A stretch of DNA of 64,000 nt from JADFUS01 sp036653215 (GCA_036653215.1 JAVVUK010000001.1:6161-70160); one strand, 5' to 3'. Numbered from the stretch's first letter, positions 27,364 through 36,275 are shown. The notes: generated by a model from the sequence alone, not told the origin. Numbers and translations: made by a program.

Positions 27364-28359
27364 TCACTTCTTTATGGCATAAAACGCCACTAAAACATCT
27401 CTCTGTCCTTTAGGTGGACGTTCTGTAATACCGCCATAGATCAACCTTTGACGTTTTAAGATAGTAGATTTTCTATTTTTATAATATTCGATATGCGCCT
27501 TTACCACAGCAAAGAAATAATCAGGTTTCCTCTTTAGGAGATACGACATGGCTATAAGCCCATCAAAGAGCATACGCTTAACAATAATACTAAACACCTT
27601 ACCTCTTGGCGCATTTTTATGTATCATAACAAGGCTGTTTCGGAAGTTGTAATACAACTTTCTCGGAGAGCTGTTTTCAAGAGTAGCTCCACCAAGATGA
27701 AAGACACGAGAACTCGGCTCATACATAATTTTATATCCTCCTCTCTGAAACCTCCAACAAAGATCTATCTCCTCACAATGGGCAAAGAAATCATCATCAA
27801 AACCTCCATAGAAATTAAAAATTTCGCTTCTGACAAAAAAAGCAGCCCCTGAAGCCCAAAATATCCGACACGGAACATCATATTGACCTTTATCTTCCTC
27901 TACCCTATCTAATATTCGACCTCTACAAAAAGGATAATAAAGCTTATCAACCAACCCTCCTGCCGCACCTGCATATTCAAACATATTAGGCTCTTTTTGT
28001 GATAGGATCTTAGGCATAACAACAGCTATTTCCGGGTCAGCCTCCATGACACTTAAAAGAGGCGTGACAAAATCTTCTTTTACCTCAACATCGGAGTTGA
28101 GTAGCATATAATATGGAGTTTTTACACGTTCTAAAGCACGATTATAGCCACCTGTAAATCCATAATTTTTATCTAAAGAGATAATTTTCACATCCGGGAA
28201 ATTATCTTTTAGCCACGTTAATGAACCATCGTCAGACCCATTATCAGCAATTACGACATCGGCAATATCATTGGGGGTATATTTAACCACCGATGGTAAA
28301 AACCTTTGCATTAACGCAAGACCATTCCAGTTTAAAATAACTACACTTACTTTCTTCAC
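27364..28359 (-). CDS. Family 2 glycosyltransferase (rhamnosyltransferase-like)
   Basis: 331 residues with a GTG start. The GT-A fold is evident: VSVVILNWNG (3-12), IADNGSDDGS, and the metal-binding LNSDVEV. FYGGFDDDFFAHCEEIDLCWR carries the likely catalytic-base region (ED-type motif). A hydrophobic C-terminal segment (about 265-285) may associate it with the membrane. It transfers a nucleotide sugar to an unknown acceptor, plausibly a cell-surface glycan. It stands alone; no other polysaccharide genes are adjacent. Confidence 0.85.
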   Translation of the reverse strand: MKKVSVVILNWNGLALMQRFLPSVVKYTPNDIADVVIADNGSDDGSLTWLKDNFPDVKIISLDKNYGFTGGYNRALERVKTPYYMLLNSDVEVKEDFVTPLLSVMEADPEIAVVMPKILSQKEPNMFEYAGAAGGLVDKLYYPFCRGRILDRVEEDKGQYDVPCRIFWASGAAFFVRSEIFNFYGGFDDDFFAHCEEIDLCWRFQRGGYKIMYEPSSRVFHLGGATLENSSPRKLYYNFRNSLVMIHKNAPRGKVFSIIVKRMLFDGLIAMSYLLKRKPDYFFAVVKAHIEYYKNRKSTILKRQRLIYGGITERPPKGQRDVLVAFYAIKK

Positions 28360-28378
28360 TTTTATATTACTTTTACCT

Positions 28379-28386
28379 TATCTTTG
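28379..28386 (+). promoter_or_regulatory. Putative -7 box for the AlkD-like gene
   Basis: TATCTTTG, a full match, about 31 nt upstream of the ATG at 28418. Confidence 0.6.
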
Positions 28387-28417
28387 CGGGACAATATATT
28401 GTTTAATTTTATTTATT

Positions 28418-29062
28418 ATGGATATTAAGAACGAACTTTTTACAAAAACACGTACCGAACTGTTATCCGAGTTACGCTCTGAGATGAACGGTGCTGTAGT
28501 CGAAGGAATGCTTCGTTACAGTGGCAAAGAGCCTTTTTTTAGCTATGGTGTATCACTACCTCGCATAAAAGAAGAAGCCCTAAAACTCAGTGGCAACCAC
28601 GAATTAGCCCTTTTCATATTTCAGAGTGAAATACGTGAACTTAAGTTAGCGGCAATATATATAGACACCCCAAAGGATGTAACACAAGACCAAATGGAGA
28701 CATGGAGCAACAGCTTTCACTCTTCAGAAATAGCTGATAACGCAGCCACCATGCTTTTTTATGGCTCACCACACGCCTTAGCAACAGCCTCTTTATGGCT
28801 TAAAAGAGACTCATTATTTCGTCCTGCACTCATGATGATCGGCAAACGATCTCGCACCATGTATCATGATGAGGAGCACGATAAATATAAATCTCTATTA
28901 AAGGTTATAACCTCATTAACGCAAAAAGAACATAGCCGCCAAATAATGGACGCTATCTCTTACGCTCTAACCTCGCTACATAAAATATTCCCAACGGAAG
29001 TTGAAGCCATAGCATCCAACACCTCTACCACGCCATATATAAAGGCAACAATAATGATATAA
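28418..29062 (+). CDS. AlkD-like DNA alkylation repair protein (HEAT-repeat fold)
   Basis: 214 residues from the ATG downstream of the -7 box; an in-frame start 49 codons upstream would place the promoter inside the gene and is rejected. The helical make-up and the phrases FFSYGVSLPRIKEEA and IFQSEIRELKLAAIYID match the DNA alkylation repair enzyme family, glycosylases that remove N3- and N7-alkyl purines. Several family members lack activity, and I cannot assign catalytic residues with confidence. It converges with pdxA, whose stop is only 3 nt away. Confidence 0.72.
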   Translation: MDIKNELFTKTRTELLSELRSEMNGAVVEGMLRYSGKEPFFSYGVSLPRIKEEALKLSGNHELALFIFQSEIRELKLAAIYIDTPKDVTQDQMETWSNSFHSSEIADNAATMLFYGSPHALATASLWLKRDSLFRPALMMIGKRSRTMYHDEEHDKYKSLLKVITSLTQKEHSRQIMDAISYALTSLHKIFPTEVEAIASNTSTTPYIKATIMI

Positions 29063-29065
29063 TTA

Positions 29066-30172
29066 TTAATATTCACTCTTTGTCTTGTCTTCAAGCTCAT
29101 TTGCCGATTGGTCTCTGCCGGTCGACTCTTTAGAATAGAAGAATGGTAGTGGAGATGCTGTTATTTCTTTATATATCGATCTGTTACGAGATATGTCTAT
29201 TGCACAATATATAGCATTACGCAAAGACTGCTCTGAGGCTTGTCCTTTCCCTGCCAAGTCATAAGCAACTCCATGTGCAGGGCTTGTTCTAATAATGCTG
29301 AGCCCGGCAGTAAAGTTAACCCCTCTGTCTTCAGATAATATTTTGAAAGGGATCATGCCCTGATCGTGATACATAGCTAAAGTAGCGTCATATTTACGAT
29401 ATGACTCGGAAGCGAAAAACCCATCTGCACTAAATGGACCATAAGCATTTATCTTTATGTCACGAGCATCTTTCACAGCAGGCAATATAACCTCTTCCTC
29501 CTCACTACCGATAAGTCCCTCATCGCCATTATGAGGATTAAGCCCCAAAACAGCAATTGTAGGATTTGTACATCCAAAATCTTTAATTAAAGAATTGTTC
29601 ATAAGCACTAACTTCTCTAATATGGCCTCTTTAGTTATTGCTTGTGCCACAGACTCTATTGAAAGGTGATTTGACATTATGCCGACCTTTATACTTTCGC
29701 TCACCATAAACATAAGAGGCGTATCTTCTCCGAAAGAAGAAGAGAAAAGCTCCGTATGACCAACAAATTTAAATCCTGCACTTTGCACATTAAATTTGTT
29801 TATAGGACAAGTGACAATAGCATCTAACTTCCCCTCTTTAAGGTCATCAATAGCTCGTGTGAGTGCCATTACAGCATAACGTCCTGCCTGCTCAGTAGAG
29901 GTTCCTACATCTATTTTAACATCGTCATCGATACAGTTTATAAGATTAACGACTTTACCTTTAACCTCAGATACAGACCCTATCACATTAAAGTTAAAAG
30001 AGGCATATTCCGCCATTCCTTTTTTATAGTAGCCTGCAACTTTGCTTGATCCGTATACAATAGGAGTACACATCTCACAGATACGATTGTCTGCAAGAGC
30101 TTTTATAATTATCTCGTAACTTATCCCATTTATATCACCATGTGTGATACCTATTCTTAATTTTTCTGCCAT
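29066..30172 (-). CDS. pdxA: 4-hydroxythreonine-4-phosphate dehydrogenase
   Basis: 368 residues. It makes 2-amino-3-oxo-4-phosphonooxybutyrate for pyridoxal phosphate synthesis (DXP-dependent route). The N-terminal GITHGDINGISYEI and the metal-binding histidine regions VGHTELFS, AMYHDQGMIPFK and TSPAHGVAYDLAGKG are all present. The start overlaps the upstream nitronate monooxygenase-like gene by 16 nt. The C-terminal tail of about 25 residues is charged and unlike the core; it is possibly just a lineage extension. Confidence 0.94.
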   Translation of the reverse strand: MAEKLRIGITHGDINGISYEIIIKALADNRICEMCTPIVYGSSKVAGYYKKGMAEYASFNFNVIGSVSEVKGKVVNLINCIDDDVKIDVGTSTEQAGRYAVMALTRAIDDLKEGKLDAIVTCPINKFNVQSAGFKFVGHTELFSSSFGEDTPLMFMVSESIKVGIMSNHLSIESVAQAITKEAILEKLVLMNNSLIKDFGCTNPTIAVLGLNPHNGDEGLIGSEEEEVILPAVKDARDIKINAYGPFSADGFFASESYRKYDATLAMYHDQGMIPFKILSEDRGVNFTAGLSIIRTSPAHGVAYDLAGKGQASEQSLRNAIYCAIDISRNRSIYKEITASPLPFFYSKESTGRDQSANELEDKTKSEY

Positions 30173-31098
30173 TTTTTCAATATTTCACTTTGTGTATTTA
30201 CAAAATCTTTCACTATATCTTCAGCACTAATAATATCATTCACTGACGAGGCTATCTGACCTACCTCTAAGAAACCTTCGTTTACGTCACCCTCAAAGAT
30301 GCCTCTTTTTGCCCTTCCAAAACCTGCTATGTCACGCAACTCATCGGACGAGGCTCCGTGATATTCAGCCTTGTGGATACGAGAAAAAACGTCGTTCTTC
30401 ACCATACGCACGTTACCTGCCGTTTTCATACAAAGCATCGTCTCACCCTCACCCAAAGAGAGAACTCTCTTTTTAAAAAGATCGGAGGCCGACGACTCTT
30501 GACATAAAGCAAAGCGTGTGCCTACCTGCACTCCCTCAGCCCCCAAAGCCATAGAAGCAACCATAGCACGTCCATCTCCAATTCCTCCAGCAGCAATAAC
30601 GGGGATCGACACAGCATCGACAACAAGAGGAACAAGCACCATAGTTGTCGTCTCGGCAAGACCGTTATGTCCACCCGCCTCAAACCCTTCGGCAACAACG
30701 GCATCCACACCAGCAGCCTGCGCCTTAAGAGCAAACTTAGAAGAAGCGACAACATGAACCACCGTCAAACCATTTTCCTTAAAGCGTTTTGTATAAGTAG
30801 CAGGGTTTCCAGCCGATGTAAAGACGATCTTCACGCCCTCCGCAATTATTACATCTACCATTTCAGCAGCATAACTATACATTAGAGGAAGATTTACGCC
30901 AAATGGGTTTTCTGTGTTTTGCTTACATTTTAAGATATGCTCACGTAACAAATCTGGAGTCATAGATCCTGCACCTATAAGCCCCAAACCTCCGGCATTA
31001 GAAACTGCTGAAGCAAGTCGCCAACCGCTACACCACACCATACCACCACTAATTATGGGGTGTTTTATATTAAAAAGTTTTGTTATTCTATTTTCCAT
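30157..31098 (-). CDS. Nitronate monooxygenase / FabK-like FMN enzyme
   Basis: 313 residues, a TIM-barrel flavoprotein. N-terminal PIISGGMVWCSGWRLASAVSNAGGLGLIG, split here as PIISGGM and SNAGGLGLIG, is the family opening. FMN/phosphate contacts are expected at EGFEAGGHNG, IAAGGIGDGRAM and GAEGVQVGTRF. Both enoyl-ACP reductase II (FabK) and nitronate monooxygenase share these motifs, and no other fatty-acid genes are nearby, so the function is left open. A TATATTTG box (31107-31114) sits 8 nt upstream of the ATG. Confidence 0.82.
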   Translation of the reverse strand: MENRITKLFNIKHPIISGGMVWCSGWRLASAVSNAGGLGLIGAGSMTPDLLREHILKCKQNTENPFGVNLPLMYSYAAEMVDVIIAEGVKIVFTSAGNPATYTKRFKENGLTVVHVVASSKFALKAQAAGVDAVVAEGFEAGGHNGLAETTTMVLVPLVVDAVSIPVIAAGGIGDGRAMVASMALGAEGVQVGTRFALCQESSASDLFKKRVLSLGEGETMLCMKTAGNVRMVKNDVFSRIHKAEYHGASSDELRDIAGFGRAKRGIFEGDVNEGFLEVGQIASSVNDIISAEDIVKDFVNTQSEILKKWQKN

Positions 31099-31106
31099 AC
31101 AATATG

Positions 31107-31114
31107 CAAATATA
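31107..31114 (-). promoter_or_regulatory. Putative -7 box for the nitronate monooxygenase-pdxA unit
   Basis: Reads TATATTTG on the minus strand; 8 nt separate it from the ATG, giving a leader of only a few bases. Confidence 0.55.
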
Positions 31115-31175
31115 AGATTTTTGTTGGTAACAATACCATTTTTTTGTAATATTGCATTCCAGAAAACATAAAAAC

Positions 31176-32162
31176 ATGAAAAAGTTAAAAATAGCCGTTG
31201 TGGCAGGCGGTGACTCTACCGAAAGAGAGATTTCGATAAAAGGAGGTAGATATATAATCGGAGAGCTTAATAAAGAGCTATACGACACCACATTGGTATA
31301 TATTAGTCGTAAAGGTTGGTATGCGGAAGACGAGGATGGGGGAAAGTTTGACATCGACAAAAACGACTTTAGCTACACCAAAAATAGCGTGAAAAAGACT
31401 TTCGACTTTGCGTTAATAGTGATACACGGCACACCTGGTGAAAACGGCATTTTACAAGCTTATTTTGAACTTATGGAAATTCCATATTCTACTTCTGGGG
31501 TTCTCTCAAGCGCAGCTACTTTCGACAAAGCGACAACGAAAGCTCTTGCCGCAAAGGCAGGCGCAAAGGTAGCACGTGAAATGATAGTTTTAAAGGGTGA
31601 AGAGGTGGACACTAAGAAAATAGCAGATACCCTCTCGTTACCTGTTTTTGTAAAACCAAATGGAGCAGGAAGCAGCTTTGGCGTTTCTAAAGTTAAAAGC
31701 GAAGCCGACCTTATTCCCGCTATTGAAAAGGCGTTTTCTGAAGATCATCGTGTAATAATAGAAGAGTTTTTATCGGGGCGTGAAGTGTCTTGTGGCATAT
31801 TCAAAGCTTTAGGAAAAGAATATGTACTTCCTGTTACCGAGATAATTTCAGAAACCGAATATTTTGACTATGAAGCCAAATATCTTGGTAAATCTCGTGA
31901 GGTGACCCCTGCTGAAATATCGGATGATATAAGGCTAAAGCTAAACACAGAATGTCGTAAGATATACAAGGCTCTTATGTGTGAGGCTCTTGTGAGAATA
32001 GATTTTATAATCAAAGGAGACACTCCTTATATGATAGAGGTAAATAGCATTCCCGGAATGTCACAACAAAGCATCATCCCTCAACAACTTAAAGCAATGG
32101 GCATGACCACAGGCGAGATGTATGACCTAATCATTAAAGATAAACTTGTAAAGAAAGACTAA
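31176..32162 (+). CDS. ddl: D-alanine--D-alanine ligase
   Basis: 328 residues from the ATG at 31176; an upstream in-frame TTG (31152) would add eight poorly conserved residues. It joins two D-Ala for peptidoglycan. ATP-grasp features are VAGGDSTEREIS at the N-terminus, GTPGENGILQAYFEL, FVKPNGAGSSFGVSKV, and the Mg/catalytic EVNSIPGMSQQSIIPQQ segment (split here: EVNSIPGM, SQQSIIPQQ). It is transcribed alone and ends in a terminator shared with hydE. Confidence 0.95.
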   Translation: MKKLKIAVVAGGDSTEREISIKGGRYIIGELNKELYDTTLVYISRKGWYAEDEDGGKFDIDKNDFSYTKNSVKKTFDFALIVIHGTPGENGILQAYFELMEIPYSTSGVLSSAATFDKATTKALAAKAGAKVAREMIVLKGEEVDTKKIADTLSLPVFVKPNGAGSSFGVSKVKSEADLIPAIEKAFSEDHRVIIEEFLSGREVSCGIFKALGKEYVLPVTEIISETEYFDYEAKYLGKSREVTPAEISDDIRLKLNTECRKIYKALMCEALVRIDFIIKGDTPYMIEVNSIPGMSQQSIIPQQLKAMGMTTGEMYDLIIKDKLVKKD

Positions 32163-32169
32163 AGATATG

Positions 32170-32209
32170 AAAGGAGTAGCAAACTTAGATTTTGCTACTC
32201 CTTTTTTTT
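32170..32209 (+). terminator. Terminator of ddl, overlapping the 3' end of hydE
   Basis: Stem GGAGTAGCAAA / TTTGCTACTCC (about 32173-32200) followed by an 8-T run. The TAG stop of the convergent hydE gene (32195-32197) lies inside the 3' arm. Confidence 0.85.
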
Positions 32210-33241
32210 GTTTCTATAATGTAGTGAGTTTCCTTGTTCATGCAGACCTATCTCAAAGCCTCGTGCACGAAGAGTAGCAAAGAGCTCCTCATCACCACCT
32301 CCCATCTCACCCTCACGAATTGGTTTATTGTCGTATAGGTTATAGTTTGAGATGTCTGTTGATGGAGTGATATTGGGCATCAACACGTTAGCTCCTATGG
32401 CAAGCGCATCTTCACGTCCACACGTATGTATGGCTTGGAGTGCCGTTGTGGCAGCTATGTTCACATTAGGCATCGCACAACGTAAAGTGGCAACCATCTG
32501 TAAAGAAAGCTCAAATCTCTCTTCAAGGGTCATCATCTTAACACTACGTGCCACCTCATATAGTGGAGTGTCATGGTGTTCTATATATGGACCCATGCCA
32601 CACATATCAATATCCATATCTTGGAAAAACATAATATCACCAGCCAGATCCTCAATAGTTTGATTTGGAAGACCTATCATAACCCCAGTCCCTACTTGAT
32701 AGGAAAGTGTTTTTAAATCCTGCAACACCTCGACACGACGTTCGAAAGAGTGTTTTCCATCTTTCGGGTGTATAGATTTATAAAGGCTTTTATTAGAAGA
32801 TTCTATACGCATGAGATAACGATCGGCACCAGCAGCACGCCACTCGGATAAAGTGTCATAACTCTGCTCTCCCAACGATAATGTAACGCCAAGCTCTCCT
32901 TGTGAGAGATCTTTCACGGAATGTAAAATCCCAGTTATGCGTTTTGTGAAGTTAGAGGAAGCCTGCTCTCCAGCTTGAATTGCAATACTGCCATATCCTC
33001 GTTCAAAAGCATAGCGAGCAGCTTCAATAACCTTCTCATCCGAAAGATCATAACGAGAGACTCTCTTATTGGCAGAACGTATTCCACAATATAAGCAGTT
33101 TTTGATACACTTATTAGATAACTCAATCAGCCCACGAAGATACACCTTATCACCCACCGTGCTGCTTTTTATCTGAGCAGCCCTCTGTCGTGTTTCTTCA
33201 CCACCGAGAAGCAACGACACGACATCTTCAAAGTTCACCAT
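32195..33241 (-). CDS. hydE: [FeFe]-hydrogenase H-cluster maturase HydE (radical SAM)
   Basis: 348 residues from the ATG at 33239-33241; a GTG two codons upstream is an alternative. The radical-SAM Cys triad CIKNCLYC (Cys45, 49, 52; CX3CX2C) is followed by GIRSANKRVSRY. The GYGSIAIQAGE and MPNITPSTDISNYNLYDNK segments are typical of HydE; the relatives BioB and PylB share the fold. It acts in assembly of the hydrogenase diiron site. HydF, HydG and a hydrogenase are not in the window, so they must be elsewhere or lost. Confidence 0.85.
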   Translation of the reverse strand: MVNFEDVVSLLLGGEETRQRAAQIKSSTVGDKVYLRGLIELSNKCIKNCLYCGIRSANKRVSRYDLSDEKVIEAARYAFERGYGSIAIQAGEQASSNFTKRITGILHSVKDLSQGELGVTLSLGEQSYDTLSEWRAAGADRYLMRIESSNKSLYKSIHPKDGKHSFERRVEVLQDLKTLSYQVGTGVMIGLPNQTIEDLAGDIMFFQDMDIDMCGMGPYIEHHDTPLYEVARSVKMMTLEERFELSLQMVATLRCAMPNVNIAATTALQAIHTCGREDALAIGANVLMPNITPSTDISNYNLYDNKPIREGEMGGGDEELFATLRARGFEIGLHEQGNSLHYRNKKKE

Positions 33242-33247
33242 AGCCAC

Positions 33248-33649
33248 TATATTATTTCCAAAGACGCTGAGCGTCTCTTATTTACAATTCTTCCAAAAAT
33301 AAAACCTGCATCTCAACGCAGCATTTCACAATTAACTTCACACAAATAGATTTTAAATTGCGAAAGGCAAGGCGGATAAAGGAGAAAACACCGCAGCGTA
33401 CATTAGTACGTGAGGACGCTGAGCGTCTCTTATTTACAATTCTTCCAAAAATAAAACCTGCATCTNNNNNNNNNNNNNNNNNNNNNNNNNNNNNNNNNNN
33501 NNNNNNNNNNNNNNNNNNNNNNNNNNNNNNNNNNNNNNNNNNNNNNNNNNNNNNNNNNNNNNNNNTGAGGACGCTGAGCGTCTCTTATTTACAATTCTTC
33601 CAAAAATAAAACCTGCATCTAAACGCAGCATTTCACAATTTAAAACTAT
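33248..33649. repeat. Non-coding repeat region with two copies of a 71-bp direct repeat, split by a gap
   Basis: Copy 1 is 33263-33333 and copy 2 is 33570-33640, differing at one base. Each starts with the palindromic GACGCTGAGCGTC. Between them lie about 81 bp that include the inverted repeat CGTAC-ATTA-GTACG (33397-33410) and a GGCGGATAAAGGAGAAAAC stretch of the kind seen in short interspersed repeats. There is no coding potential; an apparent frame through the Ns is not a gene. It separates hydE from the zinc peptidase gene and could be a MITE- or REP-like element. Confidence 0.75.
33466..33565. other. Assembly gap (100 N)
   Basis: Exactly 100 N. The 55 bases before it (33411-33465) are identical to the 55 bases after it (33566-33620), the pattern left when a scaffolder places a default gap between contigs that overlap by one k-mer. 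Confidence 0.95.
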
Positions 33650-34324
33650 TTAGTTACGTCTTGCGAAACCTAAATAGTATATCAATGTAGCAAGTGCAGA
33701 TAGTGCAGCGACCACATAAGTACTTGCAGCCCATGTAAGAGCCTCTTTTGCTTGAGATTTACCAGTAGCATCTAAAGTTCCTGAATTATCAAGCCACGCC
33801 AAAGCACGACGTGAGGCATCGAACTCAACAGGGAGGGTAACAACACTAAAGAGTAACACCGAAGCGAACATTATGATCCCTAACCAAAATAGAGCTGGGA
33901 CAGTATTTATGAGTAGTATTCCCACTATAATTACGATTTGTGATATTGATGACGACACGGAAACGATAGGTACAAGTGCCGAACGTAGCTTCAAAGGAGC
34001 ATAGTCTTTAGCGTGTTGCAAGGCGTGTCCGCATTCGTGTGCCGCAACAGCAGCAGCAGAGATGGAACAGGTGTTATATACGTCTTGGCTGAGGTTTACG
34101 CTTTTATTTTGAGGGTTAAAGTGATCTGTAAGACTTCCTGGAGTGCTTGTAACGGCAACGTCATAGATGTCGTTATCATGAAGCATCTTCTCAGCAACTT
34201 CTCTTCCGGTGAGTCCTCCGGGAAAAGAGATTTTAGAATATTTTGCAAATACAGATTTTAACTTAGATTGTACGATAAGCCCTACTAAAGCTATTACGAT
34301 TATTAAAATAAATCCACCATTCAT
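33650..34324 (-). CDS. Integral-membrane zinc metallopeptidase (YugP-like, Zn_peptidase_2)
   Basis: 224 residues. One N-terminal helix (3-20) and two or three near the C-terminus (about 120-165 and 195-218) flank the zinc-binding HECGHALQH (96-104). A TDHFNPQNKSVNLS segment upstream is typical of the family. The role of the family in Bacteroidota is unknown. The -7 box at 34353-34360 gives it an independent promoter. Confidence 0.85.
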   Translation of the reverse strand: MNGGFILIIVIALVGLIVQSKLKSVFAKYSKISFPGGLTGREVAEKMLHDNDIYDVAVTSTPGSLTDHFNPQNKSVNLSQDVYNTCSISAAAVAAHECGHALQHAKDYAPLKLRSALVPIVSVSSSISQIVIIVGILLINTVPALFWLGIIMFASVLLFSVVTLPVEFDASRRALAWLDNSGTLDATGKSQAKEALTWAASTYVVAALSALATLIYYLGFARRN

Positions 34325-34352
34325 ATTTTATTATTTTATTTATTATTTAGCA

Positions 34353-34360
34353 CAAAGATA
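34353..34360 (-). promoter_or_regulatory. Putative -7 box for the zinc metallopeptidase
   Basis: Reads TATCTTTG on the minus strand, about 28 nt before the ATG. It lies in a 195-bp AT-rich divergent intergenic region. Confidence 0.6.
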
Positions 34361-34494
34361 TAATTTTTTTAGAAACGTCTTTAAAAAAAACACCATTCTC
34401 ACCTTTTCACCTAATTTTCAGAATAGTCACTATGATTAATAAAACAAAGATGCTATTTTGAATTTATTAAAATATTTCATATTCTTTTTTTCAA

Positions 34495-34502
34495 TACCTT
34501 TG
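34495..34502 (+). promoter_or_regulatory. Putative -7 box for the threonine aldolase
   Basis: TACCTTTG, a full consensus match, 17 nt before the ATG at 34520; no good -33 seen. Confidence 0.5.
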
Positions 34503-34519
34503 AATAAAAATATTTCACC

Positions 34520-35548
34520 ATGAACTACACCTTTGCAAGCGACAACTACTCAGGCATACATCCTAACATATTGGACGCTATTGCCTTAGAAAACACAAAA
34601 GCTCCTGCTTTAAGCTATGGGAATGATCCTCTTTCACAAGAGGTCACACAAATATTTAAAGATATTATTGGACAAGATGCTACTCCTTTTTTCGTATTTA
34701 ACGGCACAGGAGCAAATATATTGTCTCTACAAGCATTATCGCATAGCTTTGAAGCTATAATATGCGCAGACACAGCTCACATAAATACGGACGAATGCGG
34801 AGCTCCTGAATTTTTCACCCGCTCGAAACTCATAACGACACCCTCAAGAAACGGCAAGATAACAGCAGCCGATATCCACAAGGTGATGAAAGGAATTGGC
34901 GATCAGCACAGCGTGCAGCCTAAGATATTATCTATATCACAACCTACAGAGAGGGGTACGGTATACACCATAGAGGAGATAAAATCGTTAACAGAGGTGA
35001 TACATAGTTATGGGGGTTTTATACATATCGACGGTTCTCGCATAGCAAACGCTGCCGCAGCGCTATCTCAACCCATAAAGGCGTTTACAAGCGATCTTAA
35101 CATTGACGCTCTCTCTTTTGGAGGGACAAAAAACGGAATGTTAATGGGAGAAGCGGTAGTTCTGTTCGACAAACAAAAAAGCGAGAATTTCAAATTTACA
35201 CGTAAGCAAAGCGGACAGCTATTTTCTAAAACACGATTTGTGGCAGCCCAATATAAAGCATATTTTAAAGATGATTTATATCTTAAAATGGCGGCACACG
35301 CAAATGAGATGGCTCAATATCTTGCAAAAAGACTATCCGAAATTTCAGAGATAACAATCACCTCCCCAGTGGAGAGTAACACCATATTTGCGATACTCCC
35401 CAAAGAGATGAGCGATATAATTCTTAAAGATTGGTATTTCTATATGTGGAATGAAAACATAAATGAAGCTCGCTTAATGTGTTCTTTCAGCACCACAAAA
35501 GAGACCATAGATGCTTTTATTAACGCCTGTCAGTATAAAAAGCATTAG
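34520..35548 (+). CDS. ltaE: Low-specificity L-threonine aldolase family protein
   Basis: 342 residues, PLP fold type I. The N-terminal FASDNYSGIHPNIL, the active-site CADTAHINTDE, the aspartate in IHIDGSRIANA and the Schiff-base Lys204 in LSFGGTKNG are all present. It cleaves threonine or allo-threonine to glycine and acetaldehyde; related beta-eliminating lyases cannot be excluded. Its last 29 nt overlap the 3' end of the convergent SDR gene. Confidence 0.9.
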   Translation: MNYTFASDNYSGIHPNILDAIALENTKAPALSYGNDPLSQEVTQIFKDIIGQDATPFFVFNGTGANILSLQALSHSFEAIICADTAHINTDECGAPEFFTRSKLITTPSRNGKITAADIHKVMKGIGDQHSVQPKILSISQPTERGTVYTIEEIKSLTEVIHSYGGFIHIDGSRIANAAAALSQPIKAFTSDLNIDALSFGGTKNGMLMGEAVVLFDKQKSENFKFTRKQSGQLFSKTRFVAAQYKAYFKDDLYLKMAAHANEMAQYLAKRLSEISEITITSPVESNTIFAILPKEMSDIILKDWYFYMWNENINEARLMCSFSTTKETIDAFINACQYKKH

Positions 35549-36275
35549 CCTGTTGCTGAGGACACACCTCAACGTCGTTTATGTTAACATGGTAAGGAAG
35601 AGAAACAGCCCAATCTATGACTCCTGCAATATCAGATGCCGAAAGAGGCTTAACGCCTTTATAAACGTTATCAGACCTGTTAGCATCCCCATGAAAACGT
35701 ACTAACGAGAACTCCGTCTCCACCATTCCTGGACGTATCTCTGTGACTTTGATGTTGTCTTTAAGCATATCGATACGCATACTTTGAGATAGTGCGTGCA
35801 TGGCGTGTTTCGAAGCACAGTAGACACCTCCATTTTCATAAACTGAGACCCCAGCAATAGAGCCTATATTTATGATATGTCCCCTTTTACGTGCGCACAT
35901 AAGAGGAGCTATGACACGTGTCACGTTTAACACCCCTTTTATGTTAGTGTCAATCATACGATCCCAGTCGTCATGATCCCCATCTTGAATATGCTCAAGC
36001 CCTGCCGCCAAACCAGCATTATTAACAAGAACATCTATGGCTTGCCACTCCTCCGACAAAGAACCAAAAGACTCCTCCGTCTGCTCACGGCTACAAACAT
36101 CAAAAGTGAGTGCTAAAATCTTAACATCATACTTCTTCTCCAAATGATTTTTTATTTCCATAAGACGTTCCATGCGTCTTCCTGTGAGGATAAGGTTATA
36201 ACCTTTTTTAGCAAACATCTTGGCTGTTGCCGCCCCAATACCAGATGTTGCCCCTGTAACCAATGCGATATTCAT
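35520..36275 (-). CDS. Short-chain dehydrogenase/reductase (classical SDR)
   Basis: 251 residues. Rossmann motif TGATSGIG (7-14), NNAG (85-88), catalytic Ser139, Tyr152 and Lys156 (YCASK). The TGRRMERL segment, with Arg after the second strand, favours NADP. Similarity in length and wording to YdfG-type 3-hydroxy acid/serine dehydrogenases is noted, but the substrate is not certain. The 3' end overlaps ltaE by 29 nt on the opposite strand. Confidence 0.88.
   Translation of the reverse strand: MNIALVTGATSGIGAATAKMFAKKGYNLILTGRRMERLMEIKNHLEKKYDVKILALTFDVCSREQTEESFGSLSEEWQAIDVLVNNAGLAAGLEHIQDGDHDDWDRMIDTNIKGVLNVTRVIAPLMCARKRGHIINIGSIAGVSVYENGGVYCASKHAMHALSQSMRIDMLKDNIKVTEIRPGMVETEFSLVRFHGDANRSDNVYKGVKPLSASDIAGVIDWAVSLPYHVNINDVEVCPQQQANAFYTDRR

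Noticed and set aside
30522..30755. Leu/Arg-rich minus-strand frame
   Set aside because: An alternate frame of the nitronate monooxygenase-like gene; composition is an artefact of codon phase.
33358..33631. Open frames on both strands running through the first N gap
   Set aside because: They consist largely of undetermined residues and repeat sequence; no homology or start context.
33263..33640. CRISPR array
   Set aside because: Only two repeat units, 71 bp long with palindromic head and a single spacer-like interval; no cas genes in the window.
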